A stretch of 64,000 bases of DNA, from positions 131,831-195,830 of the forward strand of contig JAEWET010000016.1 of assembly GCA_023389195.1 (NCBI GenBank), written 5' to 3'. The notes below the pieces were generated by a model. That model searched no databases. It was not told the origin of the DNA and saw nothing but the letters and a program-made list of their open reading frames with translations. This document shows, piece after piece, positions 15,959-25,093 of this stretch (position 1 is the stretch's first letter; each line of letters starts with the position of its first letter). This DNA is from Aliihoeflea sp023389195 (GTDB lineage: Bacteria; Pseudomonadota; Alphaproteobacteria; Rhizobiales; Rhizobiaceae). Both the position numbers and the translations under genes were made by a program.

Positions 15959-18016
15959 CTAGAACTTCGAGGTGAGCTTGAGGGCGACGGTGCGGCGCTC
16001 GCCGTAGAAGCAGTCGCCGCGTGCAAGGCAGGTGGTGACGTGCTTCTTGTCGAACAGGTTGCGCGCGTTGAGCGTGACGTCCCAGTTCTCGGCCTCGAAG
16101 CCGATCATGGCGTCGGCCAGGACGTAGTCGGGCGTTTCGATCGTGTCGACGCCATCATAGCTGGTGCCGACATAGCGCACGCCCGCGCCGGCCTTGAAGC
16201 CTTCCCATTCGCCGCCCGGACGCCAGGTGCCCCAGGCGCTCGCCTGATGCGTCGGGACGCTGGCGAGGCGGAAGCCGGCCGAGGTCTCGGTGTCGAGATA
16301 GGAATAGCCGGCGAGAAGCTCGAACTCCGAATTGATCAGCGTCTGCGCCTCAAGCTCGAAACCCCTGATCGTCACATCGCCGAGCTGCGCCTGGAAGCCC
16401 GGATTGGTGGGATCTCCGACGAGGCGGCCGTTCTCTTCGATATGGAAGACGGAAGCGGTGAAGATCGAAGGCGTGCCCACCGGCTGATACTTGATGCCGG
16501 CCTCGACCTGCTTGCCCCTGAGGGGACGGAAGGGCGTACCCCAGACGTCGGTTCCGGTGGTCGGCAGGAAGGATTCGGAATAGCTGACATAGGGCGAAAT
16601 GCCGTTGTCGAAGGCGTAGAGCAGGCCGACATCCTTCGACAGGACATTGTCGGTGTCGCCGGCCCCGTCGCGCGCGATATCGTAGCGCAGGCCGCCCGAG
16701 ACGAACCAGTTGTCGAGGCGCACCTGGTCGCTGACATAGAAGCCGGTCTGGCGCGTTTTGGTGACGGCGCGCGGCGACAGGCCCGGAATGACGGGAATGT
16801 TGCCGTAGACGGGCTCGTAGAGATCGATCGGGGACGCGGCGCCGTAATAGCTTGCCGTGCCGAGATTGACATATTGCTGGTCGACGCCGAAGGCGATCTT
16901 GTGCTCAAGCGCGCCGGTGAACGTGTTGGCGTTGAAGCGCACGTCGCCGGTGAAGGCCTGCACGTCCGAATCCGCCACATAGACGACGCGGTCGATGGTG
17001 CGCCCGTCCGGATTGATGGTCGGCGGGAAGGCCGGATACATCGAGCGATAATCGGCATTGCTGTCCGAGTAGCGCGCGCGGGCGCTCATCGACCAGACCT
17101 CGTTGAATCGGTGGTCGAAGATCGCCGTCACGGCCGTCTGCTCGGTGTCGTACCGGTCGAACCCGGGTTCGGACAGGAACACGCTGTCGTCGATCTGGCC
17201 GTTCGGCGCCGGGAAGATGGTGCCCTGCCACGGCAGGAACTGCGTTGAGGTGCCGGATTCGTTGCGCTGCGCGTTGAGGAGAACCGTCAGGCTGGTGTCG
17301 TCGCTCGGCGCCCAGGTGAAGGACGGCGCGAAGAGGTAGGAATTGTCGTCGACATAGTCGACCTGCGTGTCGCTGTCGCGGAACGCGCCGACGAAGCGGT
17401 AGAGGAACTCTCCATTGGCATCGAGCGCGCCGGTCATGTCGAGACCGACCTGCTTGCGGTTGTGCGTGCCATATTCGACGAAGGCCTCGCGGCTCGTCTC
17501 GGCCTCGGGCATCTTGCTCGTCAGATTGACGATGCCGCCGATGGAGCTCTGGCCATAGAGCGTGGAGGCCGGGCCCTTGACGATGTCGACGCGCTCCAGC
17601 GCGTAGGGGTGCGGGCGGACATTGTTGTAGAAGCCGAAGATCTCCTGCAGCCCGTCGCGATACTGAACCGGCGAGACGCCGCGCACATAGGACCAGTCGC
17701 CGCGCGTGTCGTAGCCGAAGGTCGCACCGAAGACGCCGGGCGTGTACATCAGCGCGTCCTGTACGGACTGCATGCCCTGGTCGGCAATGCGCTGTTCGGT
17801 GATGACGTTGACCGAGCGCGGCGTCTCGATGATCGGGGTGTCCGTTTTCGTCGCGGACGACGAGTCCTGCGCGATCGTGTCGCCCTTCGGGCCGCCGCTC
17901 TGCTGGGCATCGCCGCCTTCGACGACGAGCGTTTCGAGAACCGTCGTGTCTTGCGCCTGCGCGCCCGACCCCAATACCAATGCCGCGCCAGCGGCCGCAA
18001 TCAAACGCGCCTTCAT
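15959..18016 (-). CDS. TonB-dependent siderophore receptor (FhuA/hydroxamate type)
   Basis: A 685-aa outer-membrane receptor. The ATG at 18016 follows a GGGGA Shine-Dalgarno and starts a signal peptide ending AGAALVLGSGAQAQ. The plug domain includes TDTPIIETPRSVNVIT and VDIVKGPASTLYGQSSIGG. The 22-strand barrel ends in RNLFDKKHVTTCLARGDCFYGERR and a terminal Phe, the pattern of ferrichrome-type receptors with the paired cysteines. It is the first gene of the import operon and is preceded by a RirA-like operator, indicating iron repression. The exact siderophore is unknown. Confidence 0.9.
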   Translation of the reverse strand: MKARLIAAAGAALVLGSGAQAQDTTVLETLVVEGGDAQQSGGPKGDTIAQDSSSATKTDTPIIETPRSVNVITEQRIADQGMQSVQDALMYTPGVFGATFGYDTRGDWSYVRGVSPVQYRDGLQEIFGFYNNVRPHPYALERVDIVKGPASTLYGQSSIGGIVNLTSKMPEAETSREAFVEYGTHNRKQVGLDMTGALDANGEFLYRFVGAFRDSDTQVDYVDDNSYLFAPSFTWAPSDDTSLTVLLNAQRNESGTSTQFLPWQGTIFPAPNGQIDDSVFLSEPGFDRYDTEQTAVTAIFDHRFNEVWSMSARARYSDSNADYRSMYPAFPPTINPDGRTIDRVVYVADSDVQAFTGDVRFNANTFTGALEHKIAFGVDQQYVNLGTASYYGAASPIDLYEPVYGNIPVIPGLSPRAVTKTRQTGFYVSDQVRLDNWFVSGGLRYDIARDGAGDTDNVLSKDVGLLYAFDNGISPYVSYSESFLPTTGTDVWGTPFRPLRGKQVEAGIKYQPVGTPSIFTASVFHIEENGRLVGDPTNPGFQAQLGDVTIRGFELEAQTLINSEFELLAGYSYLDTETSAGFRLASVPTHQASAWGTWRPGGEWEGFKAGAGVRYVGTSYDGVDTIETPDYVLADAMIGFEAENWDVTLNARNLFDKKHVTTCLARGDCFYGERRTVALKLTSKF

Positions 18017-18110
18017 CCCGTCCCCCGGAAAAATACACTCGAGCAAAAAATTCGCCGCGTGCCTTGCCGGGTGGCTGGGTAGGACGATCAATCACGTCCA
18101 GCTATTATTG

Positions 18111-18127
18111 TTGACTGTTGGTGTCAA
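18111..18127. promoter_or_regulatory. RirA-like iron-responsive operator upstream of the siderophore operon
   Basis: TTGAC-N7-GTCAA is a perfect 5-bp dyad containing TGA-N9-TCA (18112-18126), which is the IRO motif of the iron regulator RirA in Rhizobiales. It sits 95-111 bases upstream of the receptor start. The minus-strand complement includes a TTGACA hexamer usable as a -35 element, so binding would block transcription when iron is replete. Assignment rests on motif match and on the function of the genes. Confidence 0.65.
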
Positions 18128-18188
18128 CTTTGAATGCGCGCGTTTTTGCGGTCGGCCGCGTTTCGTGTCCGCGCGGTGACATGTCGCC

Positions 18189-19826
18189 TCAGAGATCGGC
18201 CCAGCCGGCGCGGACGTCGCCCACCGCGCGCATGGTCGCGCCGCCGGTGGCGATGTCGGCGAGGATGCCTTCGACCTTGGGCTGGATGAAGCCGTCGAGA
18301 TCGTCCCAGTGAAGCGGACGAGCCGGATCGGGCGCGCCGCCCGCCGCCCGTCGCGCCGCCTCGTAAAGCGGCTTTGTCGCCTTGGAGAGGATCGTGCCCG
18401 CGTCGTAGCTGTCGGCGACGAGCTTGGCGCGAAGCTCGACCGCCTGCACGCCGATCAACAGCGCGACCGCCAGATAATGCTCCAAGACGTCGATGGTCTC
18501 GCGGGCGAGGTTGGCCGAGTTCATCGCCTGGCTGTTGACGTTCTGGTTGAACTGCTCGGCATGGGTCGGGAAGCGGTCGACGATGGACTGGCCGTAGAAG
18601 CTCATCAGCGGCATCATCGAATTGCCGCCGATCTGCAGCGACTTCAGGCCGACATTGATGCCGGCTTCCATGTTTCCGACTAGAGAGGGATTGAGGCCGT
18701 AGGAAAATTCCGGCGTCATCAGGAGCGCGATCTGCGCGTCGATATGCTTGGCGATGAGGCCGACATGGTAGCGCAGGCCGTCCATGGCGACGCCGGTATA
18801 TTGCGCGAGGAAATTGCCGGTGTGGAAGATCTCGCCGGTGTCGGGGTCGATCAGCGGATTGTCGTTGGCGCAGTTCGCCTCGGTCTCGATCTGGCGCGCG
18901 GCGGTCGCGATGCCATCGACGACGGGGCCGAGATATTGCGGCAGGCAGCGCAGCGAATAGCGGTCCTGGATCAGCTTGCCCATGCGGTGGCTGCGCCCGC
19001 CCGCCGCTTCCGAGCGGATGACCTTCGAGCCGGCGACGAGGCGGCCCATCTGCTGCGCCACCCAGACCTGGCCGGGATGCGGCTTCATCGCGTGGATGAA
19101 TGGGTCGAAGCTCTGGTCGGTCGACAGCATGGCCTGCGCGTAGAGCGCGTGGATGCCGAGCGCGAGCGAGGCGAGGTCGAGCGCGCGCGCCGTCGCATTG
19201 GCAGCGACGCCGGTGCAGGCGCCGGTGCCGTTGTTGAGCGCCAGTCCTTCCTTTGGCTGGAGGGTCAGCGGTTCGAGGCCGATGCGGGAAAGCGCCGAAT
19301 GTGCGTCCAGCGTTTCGCCGCCGATGTCGACGAGGAAGGCGGGGTCGAGCCCGATCACCGCCCCGCCGATATAGGAGAGCGGCACGAGGTCGCCCGACGC
19401 GCCGATGGAGCCGCGCTGGTGGACATGCGGATGCGCCCCGGCATTGAGGAAGGCGAGGTAGCGATCGATGATCTCGCGGCGCACGCCCGACGCGCCCTTC
19501 ACGAAGGAATTTGCACGCAGAAGCATCGCGGCGCGAACGTCCTCGGCAGGAAGGCGCGGGCCGGTCGTGCTCTTGTGCTGCCAGACGGCGATGCGCTGGA
19601 CGTCAGCGAGAAGGTCCGGCCCGACATACTGGTCGGCCATGCCGCCGAAGAGCGTCGTCACGCCGTAGATCTGCTCGCCCCGCTCGACACCGCCGGCGAT
19701 GACCTGACGCGATTTGTCGATCCGGGCGAGGATCGCGGGATCGTCGGTCAGTGCCACTTTGGCGCCGAGCGCAACGGCGCGGATGTCCGTAAGGGTCAGG
19801 TCCTGTCCATTGATGATGACGGTCAT
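18189..19826 (-). CDS. Aromatic amino acid lyase (HAL/PAL family)
   Basis: A 545-aa MIO-dependent ammonia-lyase. The self-cyclising A143-S144-G145 lies in GSIGASGDLVPLSYIGG, and the catalytic Tyr is in EQIYGVTTLFGG (Y54). Further family motifs are LQPKEGLALNNGTGACTG and NCANDNPLID. The selectivity-loop position reads Q83-H84 (VWQHKS): the His matches histidine ammonia-lyases (SH) rather than PAL (FL) or TAL (HL), but Gln is unusual. No hutU, hutI or hutG is adjacent, so a complete histidine pathway is not encoded here. It is divergent from an Lrp-type regulator. Lyase or aminomutase activity on His or an aromatic amino acid remains open. Confidence 0.85.
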   Translation of the reverse strand: MTVIINGQDLTLTDIRAVALGAKVALTDDPAILARIDKSRQVIAGGVERGEQIYGVTTLFGGMADQYVGPDLLADVQRIAVWQHKSTTGPRLPAEDVRAAMLLRANSFVKGASGVRREIIDRYLAFLNAGAHPHVHQRGSIGASGDLVPLSYIGGAVIGLDPAFLVDIGGETLDAHSALSRIGLEPLTLQPKEGLALNNGTGACTGVAANATARALDLASLALGIHALYAQAMLSTDQSFDPFIHAMKPHPGQVWVAQQMGRLVAGSKVIRSEAAGGRSHRMGKLIQDRYSLRCLPQYLGPVVDGIATAARQIETEANCANDNPLIDPDTGEIFHTGNFLAQYTGVAMDGLRYHVGLIAKHIDAQIALLMTPEFSYGLNPSLVGNMEAGINVGLKSLQIGGNSMMPLMSFYGQSIVDRFPTHAEQFNQNVNSQAMNSANLARETIDVLEHYLAVALLIGVQAVELRAKLVADSYDAGTILSKATKPLYEAARRAAGGAPDPARPLHWDDLDGFIQPKVEGILADIATGGATMRAVGDVRAGWADL

Positions 19827-19918
19827 TGCCGGCTCCTCCTGTTTGCAGCAGGATAGGACGGCCGAAAGTGCATTTCCTGTTTCGTTGCGGCGTATATGGC
19901 CAGGCCGGGGTCAGGAAA

Positions 19919-20431
19919 ATGCCAGATATTGATCATGTGAGCCTGAAAATGACCGAATTGTCCGCGTCCGACCGACGGATACTGGCCGAGCTTCAGCGGG
20001 ACGGCAGCCTGTCCAACGTCGCCTTGGCGGAAAAGGTCGGTATGTCCGCGAGCCCCTGCCTGCGGCGGGTGAAGCAGTTGGAGGCAGCGGGGCTGATCCG
20101 GCGCTATGTCGCGCTTCTGGACGAGCGCAAGCTTGGCGTCGGGCTGACGGCCTATGTCGAGGTCAAGGTGCCGCAGGTGGCAGGCGAGGCGATCGTCGAG
20201 CGCTTCAAGGCGGCGGTGGCGCGCGAGCCGGCGATCACCGGCTGCTTCGTCATCGCAGGGCAGTACGACTTTCTCCTGCGCGTCGTGGCACGCGATCTCG
20301 ACGCCTATTCGCATTTGACGCAGACCGTGCTCCTGCGCCTGCCGGGCGTGCAAGACACGCGATCGAGCTTCGTCCTCGAAGCGGTCAAGGACACGACCGA
20401 GCTGCCGATCGGCGGGTTTGGCCGGCCCTGA
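19919..20431 (+). CDS. Lrp/AsnC-family transcriptional regulator
   Basis: A 170-aa feast/famine regulator. The start at 19919 was chosen because AGGA lies just before it; a second ATG at 19949 (MTELSASDRR) has no Shine-Dalgarno. The winged helix has LSNVALAEKVGMSASPCLRRVKQLEAAGLI, and the ligand-binding RAM domain includes ITGCFVIAGQYDFLLRVVARDL. The gene is divergent from the ammonia-lyase gene across about 90 bases, so that lyase is its likeliest target, with an amino acid as effector. Confidence 0.88.
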   Translation: MPDIDHVSLKMTELSASDRRILAELQRDGSLSNVALAEKVGMSASPCLRRVKQLEAAGLIRRYVALLDERKLGVGLTAYVEVKVPQVAGEAIVERFKAAVAREPAITGCFVIAGQYDFLLRVVARDLDAYSHLTQTVLLRLPGVQDTRSSFVLEAVKDTTELPIGGFGRP

Positions 20432-20495
20432 CCTCGCATCCGGTTGAGATTGGCGCCGCCCTGCGCTACCTCGGATCAAAGGGTTCGGAACATCC

Positions 20496-21296
20496 ATGTC
20501 AGTGACGGAAAAGAAGAGCGGATCGCGCGGCGTCCAGTCGATCGACACGGGCGGCGTTATCCTCGCGGCGCTCGCCAGCGCGCAAGGGCCGGTGAAGCTG
20601 CGCGATCTCGCCGAACGGACGGGAATGGCGGCCGCCCAGCTCCATCCCTATCTCGTCTCCTTCCGCAAGATGGGCATGGTCGAGCAGACCGAGGCGGGGC
20701 ATTACCAACTCGGCTCGTTCGCTCTGCATCTGGGGCTGACGCGGCTGCGCAACCAGAACGCCTATCGCGAGACGGTGCGCCGCGTCGCCGATCTCGCCGA
20801 CCGTCTGCAACTGATGATCGCCATCACGGTCTGGGGCCTGCATGGGCCGACCATCGTCTATGTCCAGGAATCATCCGCGCGCATCCATGCGAACGTCCAG
20901 GTCGGCAACATCTTCCTGATGACCGCGACGGCGACGGGGCGGGTGTTCGCCGCCTACCTGCCGCCGGCGGTGACGCAGCCGATGATCCGCCTCGAACGCT
21001 CAGACCGCACGCTGCTCGAGCGCGGTCCGTTCGAATTCGACGAGGCGCAATACTGGGATGAAGTCGCTGCGGTCCGGGCGCGCGGCTTCGAGGTCACGCG
21101 CGACCTGCCGATCCCGGGCGTCAGCGCGGTCGCCGCGCCCGTCTTCGACCACACCGGCCAGATGCAGCTCGCCCTGACCGCGATCGGGCCGACCGCCATG
21201 ATCGACCTTGCCGCCGATGGCCCAGCCGTGACGGGCCTCCTCGACTTCACCAGCCGCCTGTCGAGCGAGCTGGGCTATCGCCTGGACGCCGGCTGA
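20496..21296 (+). CDS. IclR-family regulator (IclR-1, module A)
   Basis: A 266-aa protein with an N-terminal winged helix (KLRDLAERTGMAAAQLHPYLVSFRKMGMVEQ) and a C-terminal IclR effector domain (ITVWGLHGPTIVYVQ to GYRLDAG). It converges on the flavoprotein gene 21300-23006 with 3 bases between stops. By neighbourhood it may control the flavoprotein/SDR unit and the divergent TRAP operon through the dyad at 23814-23838. The effector is unknown; such proteins often respond to aromatic or keto acids. Confidence 0.85.
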   Translation: MSVTEKKSGSRGVQSIDTGGVILAALASAQGPVKLRDLAERTGMAAAQLHPYLVSFRKMGMVEQTEAGHYQLGSFALHLGLTRLRNQNAYRETVRRVADLADRLQLMIAITVWGLHGPTIVYVQESSARIHANVQVGNIFLMTATATGRVFAAYLPPAVTQPMIRLERSDRTLLERGPFEFDEAQYWDEVAAVRARGFEVTRDLPIPGVSAVAAPVFDHTGQMQLALTAIGPTAMIDLAADGPAVTGLLDFTSRLSSELGYRLDAG

Positions 21297-21299
21297 CCG

Positions 21300-23006
21300 T
21301 CAGTCGTTGCCGCCGGCCAGGTGCCGCGCGGCGATGTAGCCGAAGGTGACGGCGGGGCCGAGCGTGATGCCGCCGCCCGGATAGTTGCCGCCCATGATGC
21401 TCGCCGCATCGTTGCCGACGGAGTAGAGGCCCGGGATCGGGCGCCCATCGCCATTCAGGACCTGCGCATTCTCGTTGCAGCGCAGCCCGGCGAAGGTGCC
21501 GAGATCGCCGATCACCAGCTTGACCGCGTAGAACGGGCCGTTTTCGATCGGAGCGACGCAGGGGTTGGGCTTGTGCTCGGGATCGCCGAGCGAGCGGTTG
21601 TAGGAGGTCGAGCCCTTGCCGAATTGCGGATCGTCGCCGCGCCTCGCATGATCGTTGAAGGTTTCGACCGTACGCCGGAGCCCATCGGAGGCGACGCCGA
21701 TCCTGCCTGCCAGTTCCTCCAGCGTCTTGCCCTCGAACAGATAGCCCGACTTGACGTGCCGGCGGAACGGCACCGGCGCCGGCTTGACGTAGCCGAGGCC
21801 GTATTTGCGCAGGACCCGGTGGTCGGCGATGAAGAAGGCGCAGGTCTCGGTCTCTTCCTCACGGCAGCGCGCGGCCATCGCCTGGCAGAAATCGTGGTAG
21901 GAATTCGCCTCGTTGACGAAGCGGCGTCCCGAGCGCGTCACCGCGATGACGCCGGGCTTGGAACGGTCGACGAAATGCGGGAACGTGCCGAGCGTGCCGT
22001 CGGCGCGGACCGGCCGCGAGATCGGAACCCAGGCGGCCGCATTCGGCAGATCGTCGGCGACCGTGGCGCCGACAGCTTCGCCGAGGCGCAACCCGTCGCC
22101 GGTGTTGCCGGGAGGGGCGGGCGAGGCGTGCTCGTAGCCGGAAGGCGCGTGCGGGAACATCGCCTTGCGGCGCACCGGGTCCTGCGGAAAGCCGCCCGCG
22201 GCGAGGACGACGCCCTTGCGCGCGACGATCTCGACCGGCCCCTGCACCGTCTCGACGATCGCCCCGGTGATGCGGCCTGTTTCGTCCTTCTTCAGTTCGC
22301 GAACCGGCGCGCGCGTCCAGATCGGCACGTTGCGGTCGAAGCACGAACGGGCCAGCCGCGCGACCAGCGCATTGCCGTTCATCAGCCGCATCGGCCGGCC
22401 GTGAAAGGCCATGTCGCGCAGGAACTTCAGGAACAGCTTGCCGACATAGAAGGCCGAGACGGGCGAGCGGGTGACGTTGAAGAAATGCAGCAGCTCCTTG
22501 CCCGAACCGATCATCATGCCGAGAAAGGTGATCTCGGCGAGCGGCGGGCGCAGGCGCTTGATCTCGGGGCCGAGCTCGCGTCCATCGAAGGGCCGTGCGA
22601 CGATGGATCGCCCGCCATCGACGCCGCCGTGCGCATCGGGGTGGTAGTCGGCGAAGGTCGGTCCGAGATCGAACTGAAGCGCGGTGTTCTGTTCGTAGAA
22701 ATCGACGGCCTTCGGTCCGGCGTCGAGGAACGCCTCAACGCGGCGTTCGTCATAATGCGCTCCGGTTTCGTGACGCATGTATTCGCGTGCCTGGTCGATG
22801 GAATCGGGCACGCCTGCGCGCTTTGCGGGAGCGTTGCACGGTATCCACATCCAGCCGCCCGAGCGCGCCGTGGTGCCGCCGAAGACCGGCTCCTTCTCGA
22901 CGACGAGCACGTCGAGCCGTCGATGGGCGGCGGATACCGCCGTCGCAAGTCCGCCGGCGCCCGAGCCCACCACGAGCACGTCGCAGGAATGCTGTTTCAT
23001 CTGCAT
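21300..23006 (-). CDS. FAD-dependent dehydrogenase, 3-ketosteroid-delta1-dehydrogenase/fumarate-reductase-like
   Basis: A 568-aa flavoprotein. The N-terminal Rossmann motif is DVLVVGSGAGGLATAVSAA, followed by EKEPVFGGTTARSGGWMW, typical of the KSTD branch of the FAD_binding_2 family. The C-terminal FAD signature is SVGNDAASIMGGNYPGGGITLGPAVTFGYIAARH (cited in parts). No signal peptide is seen, so it acts in the cytoplasm. It likely introduces or removes a C=C bond next to a carbonyl, although many such homologues lack steroid activity. It is downstream of an SDR gene on the same strand with a 29-base gap, suggesting sequential oxidation of a cyclic alcohol or ketone. Confidence 0.8.
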   Translation of the reverse strand: MQMKQHSCDVLVVGSGAGGLATAVSAAHRRLDVLVVEKEPVFGGTTARSGGWMWIPCNAPAKRAGVPDSIDQAREYMRHETGAHYDERRVEAFLDAGPKAVDFYEQNTALQFDLGPTFADYHPDAHGGVDGGRSIVARPFDGRELGPEIKRLRPPLAEITFLGMMIGSGKELLHFFNVTRSPVSAFYVGKLFLKFLRDMAFHGRPMRLMNGNALVARLARSCFDRNVPIWTRAPVRELKKDETGRITGAIVETVQGPVEIVARKGVVLAAGGFPQDPVRRKAMFPHAPSGYEHASPAPPGNTGDGLRLGEAVGATVADDLPNAAAWVPISRPVRADGTLGTFPHFVDRSKPGVIAVTRSGRRFVNEANSYHDFCQAMAARCREEETETCAFFIADHRVLRKYGLGYVKPAPVPFRRHVKSGYLFEGKTLEELAGRIGVASDGLRRTVETFNDHARRGDDPQFGKGSTSYNRSLGDPEHKPNPCVAPIENGPFYAVKLVIGDLGTFAGLRCNENAQVLNGDGRPIPGLYSVGNDAASIMGGNYPGGGITLGPAVTFGYIAARHLAGGND

Positions 23007-23035
23007 GGTCTGTCAGTCCTTGTCGGTGGGGCCGT

Positions 23036-23809
23036 TCAGGCGGCCAGATAGCCGCCATCGACCGGCAGGAGGGTGCCGGTGACGTAGGTGGAAAGATGCG
23101 AGGCGAGGAAGAGGACCGGGCCGACCAGTTCCTCCGGCTCGCCGACGCGGCCGAGCGGCGTGTGCGCCATGAAGCGGCCGATCGCCTCGGGCGTCTCGCG
23201 CGTGACCTTGGTCATCGGCGTCGCGATGACGCCGGGAGCGATCGCGTTGACGCGCACGCCCTGCGGGGCGAGGTCGTGCGCGAGCGCGCGGGTGAACTGG
23301 AGCACGGCACCCTTGCTAGCGGCATAGGCGCCGAGGCCGGGTCCCGCCGAGACCGACATGATCGAGCCTAGATTGACGATGCGCCCCTGCGTCGCGCGCA
23401 ATTGCGGCAGGAACGCACGCACCATGTTGCGGATGCCGTCGACATTGACCTTGAAGATCGCGTCCCAGTCATCGTCGAAGCCCGCATCGTCGATCGGCGT
23501 GCGGCGGATGATGCCGGCATTGTTGACGAGGATCGCGGCCTGGCCGAGATGTGCCTCGACGTCGAATGCGAAGCGCTTGACCTGGTCGCGGTCGACGACG
23601 TCGATCTCGGCCGCGAAGGCGGTGCCGCCGTCTTCGTTGATGCTGGCCGCCGCTGCCTGCGCCGATGCCCCATTGACGTCGCAGATCGCGACGCGGGCGC
23701 CGGCCTTGGCGAGACCTTGCGCGATGGCCAGCCCGTTTCCCTGCGCCGCGCCGGTGACGACGGCGACCTCTCCCTCGATGCCTCGCACGCTTCCTCCAAA
23801 ATTCGTCAA
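23036..23809 (-). CDS. Short-chain dehydrogenase/reductase (module A)
   Basis: A 257-aa classical SDR with cofactor motif TGAAQGNGLAIAQGLA, NNAGI, an active-site Ser in VNLGSIMSV and the catalytic YAASKGA Tyr-Lys pair. The D in AICDVNGAS after beta-2 predicts NAD(H) preference. The terminal LLPVDGGYLAA matches FabG-like catabolic dehydrogenases. The gene diverges from the TRAP binding-protein gene and precedes the KSTD-like flavoprotein gene, so it probably oxidises a secondary alcohol in the same pathway. Substrate unknown. Confidence 0.85.
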   Translation of the reverse strand: MTNFGGSVRGIEGEVAVVTGAAQGNGLAIAQGLAKAGARVAICDVNGASAQAAAASINEDGGTAFAAEIDVVDRDQVKRFAFDVEAHLGQAAILVNNAGIIRRTPIDDAGFDDDWDAIFKVNVDGIRNMVRAFLPQLRATQGRIVNLGSIMSVSAGPGLGAYAASKGAVLQFTRALAHDLAPQGVRVNAIAPGVIATPMTKVTRETPEAIGRFMAHTPLGRVGEPEELVGPVLFLASHLSTYVTGTLLPVDGGYLAA

Positions 23810-23813
23810 TTAC

Positions 23814-23838
23814 AAATTCGTTTGACTATAGCGAATTT
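23814..23838. promoter_or_regulatory. Dyad operator between SDR and TRAP operon (module A)
   Basis: AAATTCG-N11-CGAATTT is a perfect 7-bp inverted repeat immediately upstream of the SDR start. A further AAATTCG copy begins at 23798 in direct orientation. The position in a divergent promoter region suggests an operator, possibly for IclR-1 encoded 2.5 kb away; that link is inference. Confidence 0.45.
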
Positions 23839-23960
23839 TTTGGTTGAGCCAAGCATGAGAATTTGCAAGATTGCGATCGGGCGCCGGGAGGAGGCTGGGT
23901 CGATCGTCGGCCCATTCCCGGCTTCGATGTCCGCGCTGGCGCGGTCCAAGGGAGGTCTTG

Positions 23961-24992
23961 ATGAGACGTTGCATCGCCGCAGCCGCGCTGGCTGCATCCG
24001 TTGTGTTCTCCAGCCATGCGATGGCTGAGAGCTTCGATCTGCAAAGCGTGTTCGGGCTGAACGTCCCGTCGATCGGGCCGAGCCCGGTCAACTGGGCCGA
24101 AAAGGTCCGCCTGATGACGGCCGGCGAGATCGACATCAAGGTCCACGGCGCCGGCGATTTCGTGCCGCCCTTCGAGGTGTTCGGCGCGGTGTCGAGCGGC
24201 GCCATTCCGATGGGCTTCGACTGGATCGGCTACTGGGCCGAGTCCATCCCCGTCGCCAATCTGGTCGGCTCGATGCCGTTCGGCCCGACGCCGGAAATCG
24301 CGCTCGGCTGGATGTTCGAGGGCGGCGGCGTGGAGATCATCCAGAAGGCTTATGACGCGCATGGCGTGAAGGTCATTCCGTGCCATCTGGTCGTGCCGGA
24401 AGCCGGCGGCTGGTTCTCCAAGGACATCAACACGGTCGAGGATCTGCGCGGCCTCAACATGCGCATCGCCGGCCTCGGCGGTCAGGCGCTCGCCAAGCTC
24501 GGCGCCAACACCCAGCTCGTGCCGGCCGGCGAGATCTACGTCTCGCTCGAGACCGGGCGCATCGACGCAGCGGAATTCTCGGCTCCGCAGCTCGACAAGG
24601 GCTTCGGCTTCCAGAACATCGTCAAGAGCTACTACTTCCCCGGCTGGCACCAGCCATCGAGCTGGGACTCGATCATCATCAACATGGATGTCTGGAACGG
24701 CTTCACGCCGGAACAGCAGACGATCATGGTCGAGGCCTGCAAGGCGAACATCACCGAAAACATGGCCGACCAGCTCAACGCCCAGATCGAGGCGGTCGAG
24801 GAGATCGAGGCGACCGGCGTCGAGATCAAGCGCTTTCCCGACGAGGTGCTGGCCGCGATGCGCGAGGCCGCCAACGAGGTGATGCAGGAGGAAGCGGCGA
24901 AGGACCCGATCTTCAAGGAAGCCTACGAATCGCTGACCGCCTATATCGACCGCACCGCCCGCTGGGCCGACCTGCAGGCGCTGCCGCGCTGA
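23961..24992 (+). CDS. TRAP transporter DctP-family solute-binding protein (TRAP-1)
   Basis: A 343-aa periplasmic binding protein. The ATG at 23961 has a strong GGGAGG Shine-Dalgarno and begins a signal peptide ending SSHAMA. The mature protein has the DctP fold. The carboxylate-binding Arg segment is present as EDLRGLNMRIAGLGGQALAKLG, so an organic acid ligand is likely. This branch (SVFGLNVPSIGPSPVNWAEKV) resembles lactate/2-oxo-acid-type TRAP proteins. A strong hairpin follows the gene before dctQ. Ligand identity is not established. Confidence 0.88.
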   Translation: MRRCIAAAALAASVVFSSHAMAESFDLQSVFGLNVPSIGPSPVNWAEKVRLMTAGEIDIKVHGAGDFVPPFEVFGAVSSGAIPMGFDWIGYWAESIPVANLVGSMPFGPTPEIALGWMFEGGGVEIIQKAYDAHGVKVIPCHLVVPEAGGWFSKDINTVEDLRGLNMRIAGLGGQALAKLGANTQLVPAGEIYVSLETGRIDAAEFSAPQLDKGFGFQNIVKSYYFPGWHQPSSWDSIIINMDVWNGFTPEQQTIMVEACKANITENMADQLNAQIEAVEEIEATGVEIKRFPDEVLAAMREAANEVMQEEAAKDPIFKEAYESLTAYIDRTARWADLQALPR

Positions 24993-25002
24993 TCGCGCGC
25001 GC

Positions 25003-25023
25003 GGCCCGGCGCGAAGCCGGGCC
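25003..25023 (+). other. GC hairpin between dctP and dctQ (TRAP-1)
   Basis: A perfect 8-bp stem GGCCCGGC / GCCGGGCC with a GCGAA loop, starting 10 bases after the binding-protein stop. No U tract follows, so it probably protects or partially terminates the mRNA to raise binding-protein yield relative to the membrane subunits. Confidence 0.6.
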
Positions 25024-25093
25024 GCCGCTTGCAAACGCACGAAAAGCGCTCGATGGATAGGCCCGCCGGTTGGCGGCGATGCGAGAAGGGGAC

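Noticed and set aside
18189..20431. Histidine utilisation (hut) operon
   Set aside because: Only a lyase and an Lrp regulator are present; hutU, hutI, hutF/hutG and hutC are absent from the neighbourhood.
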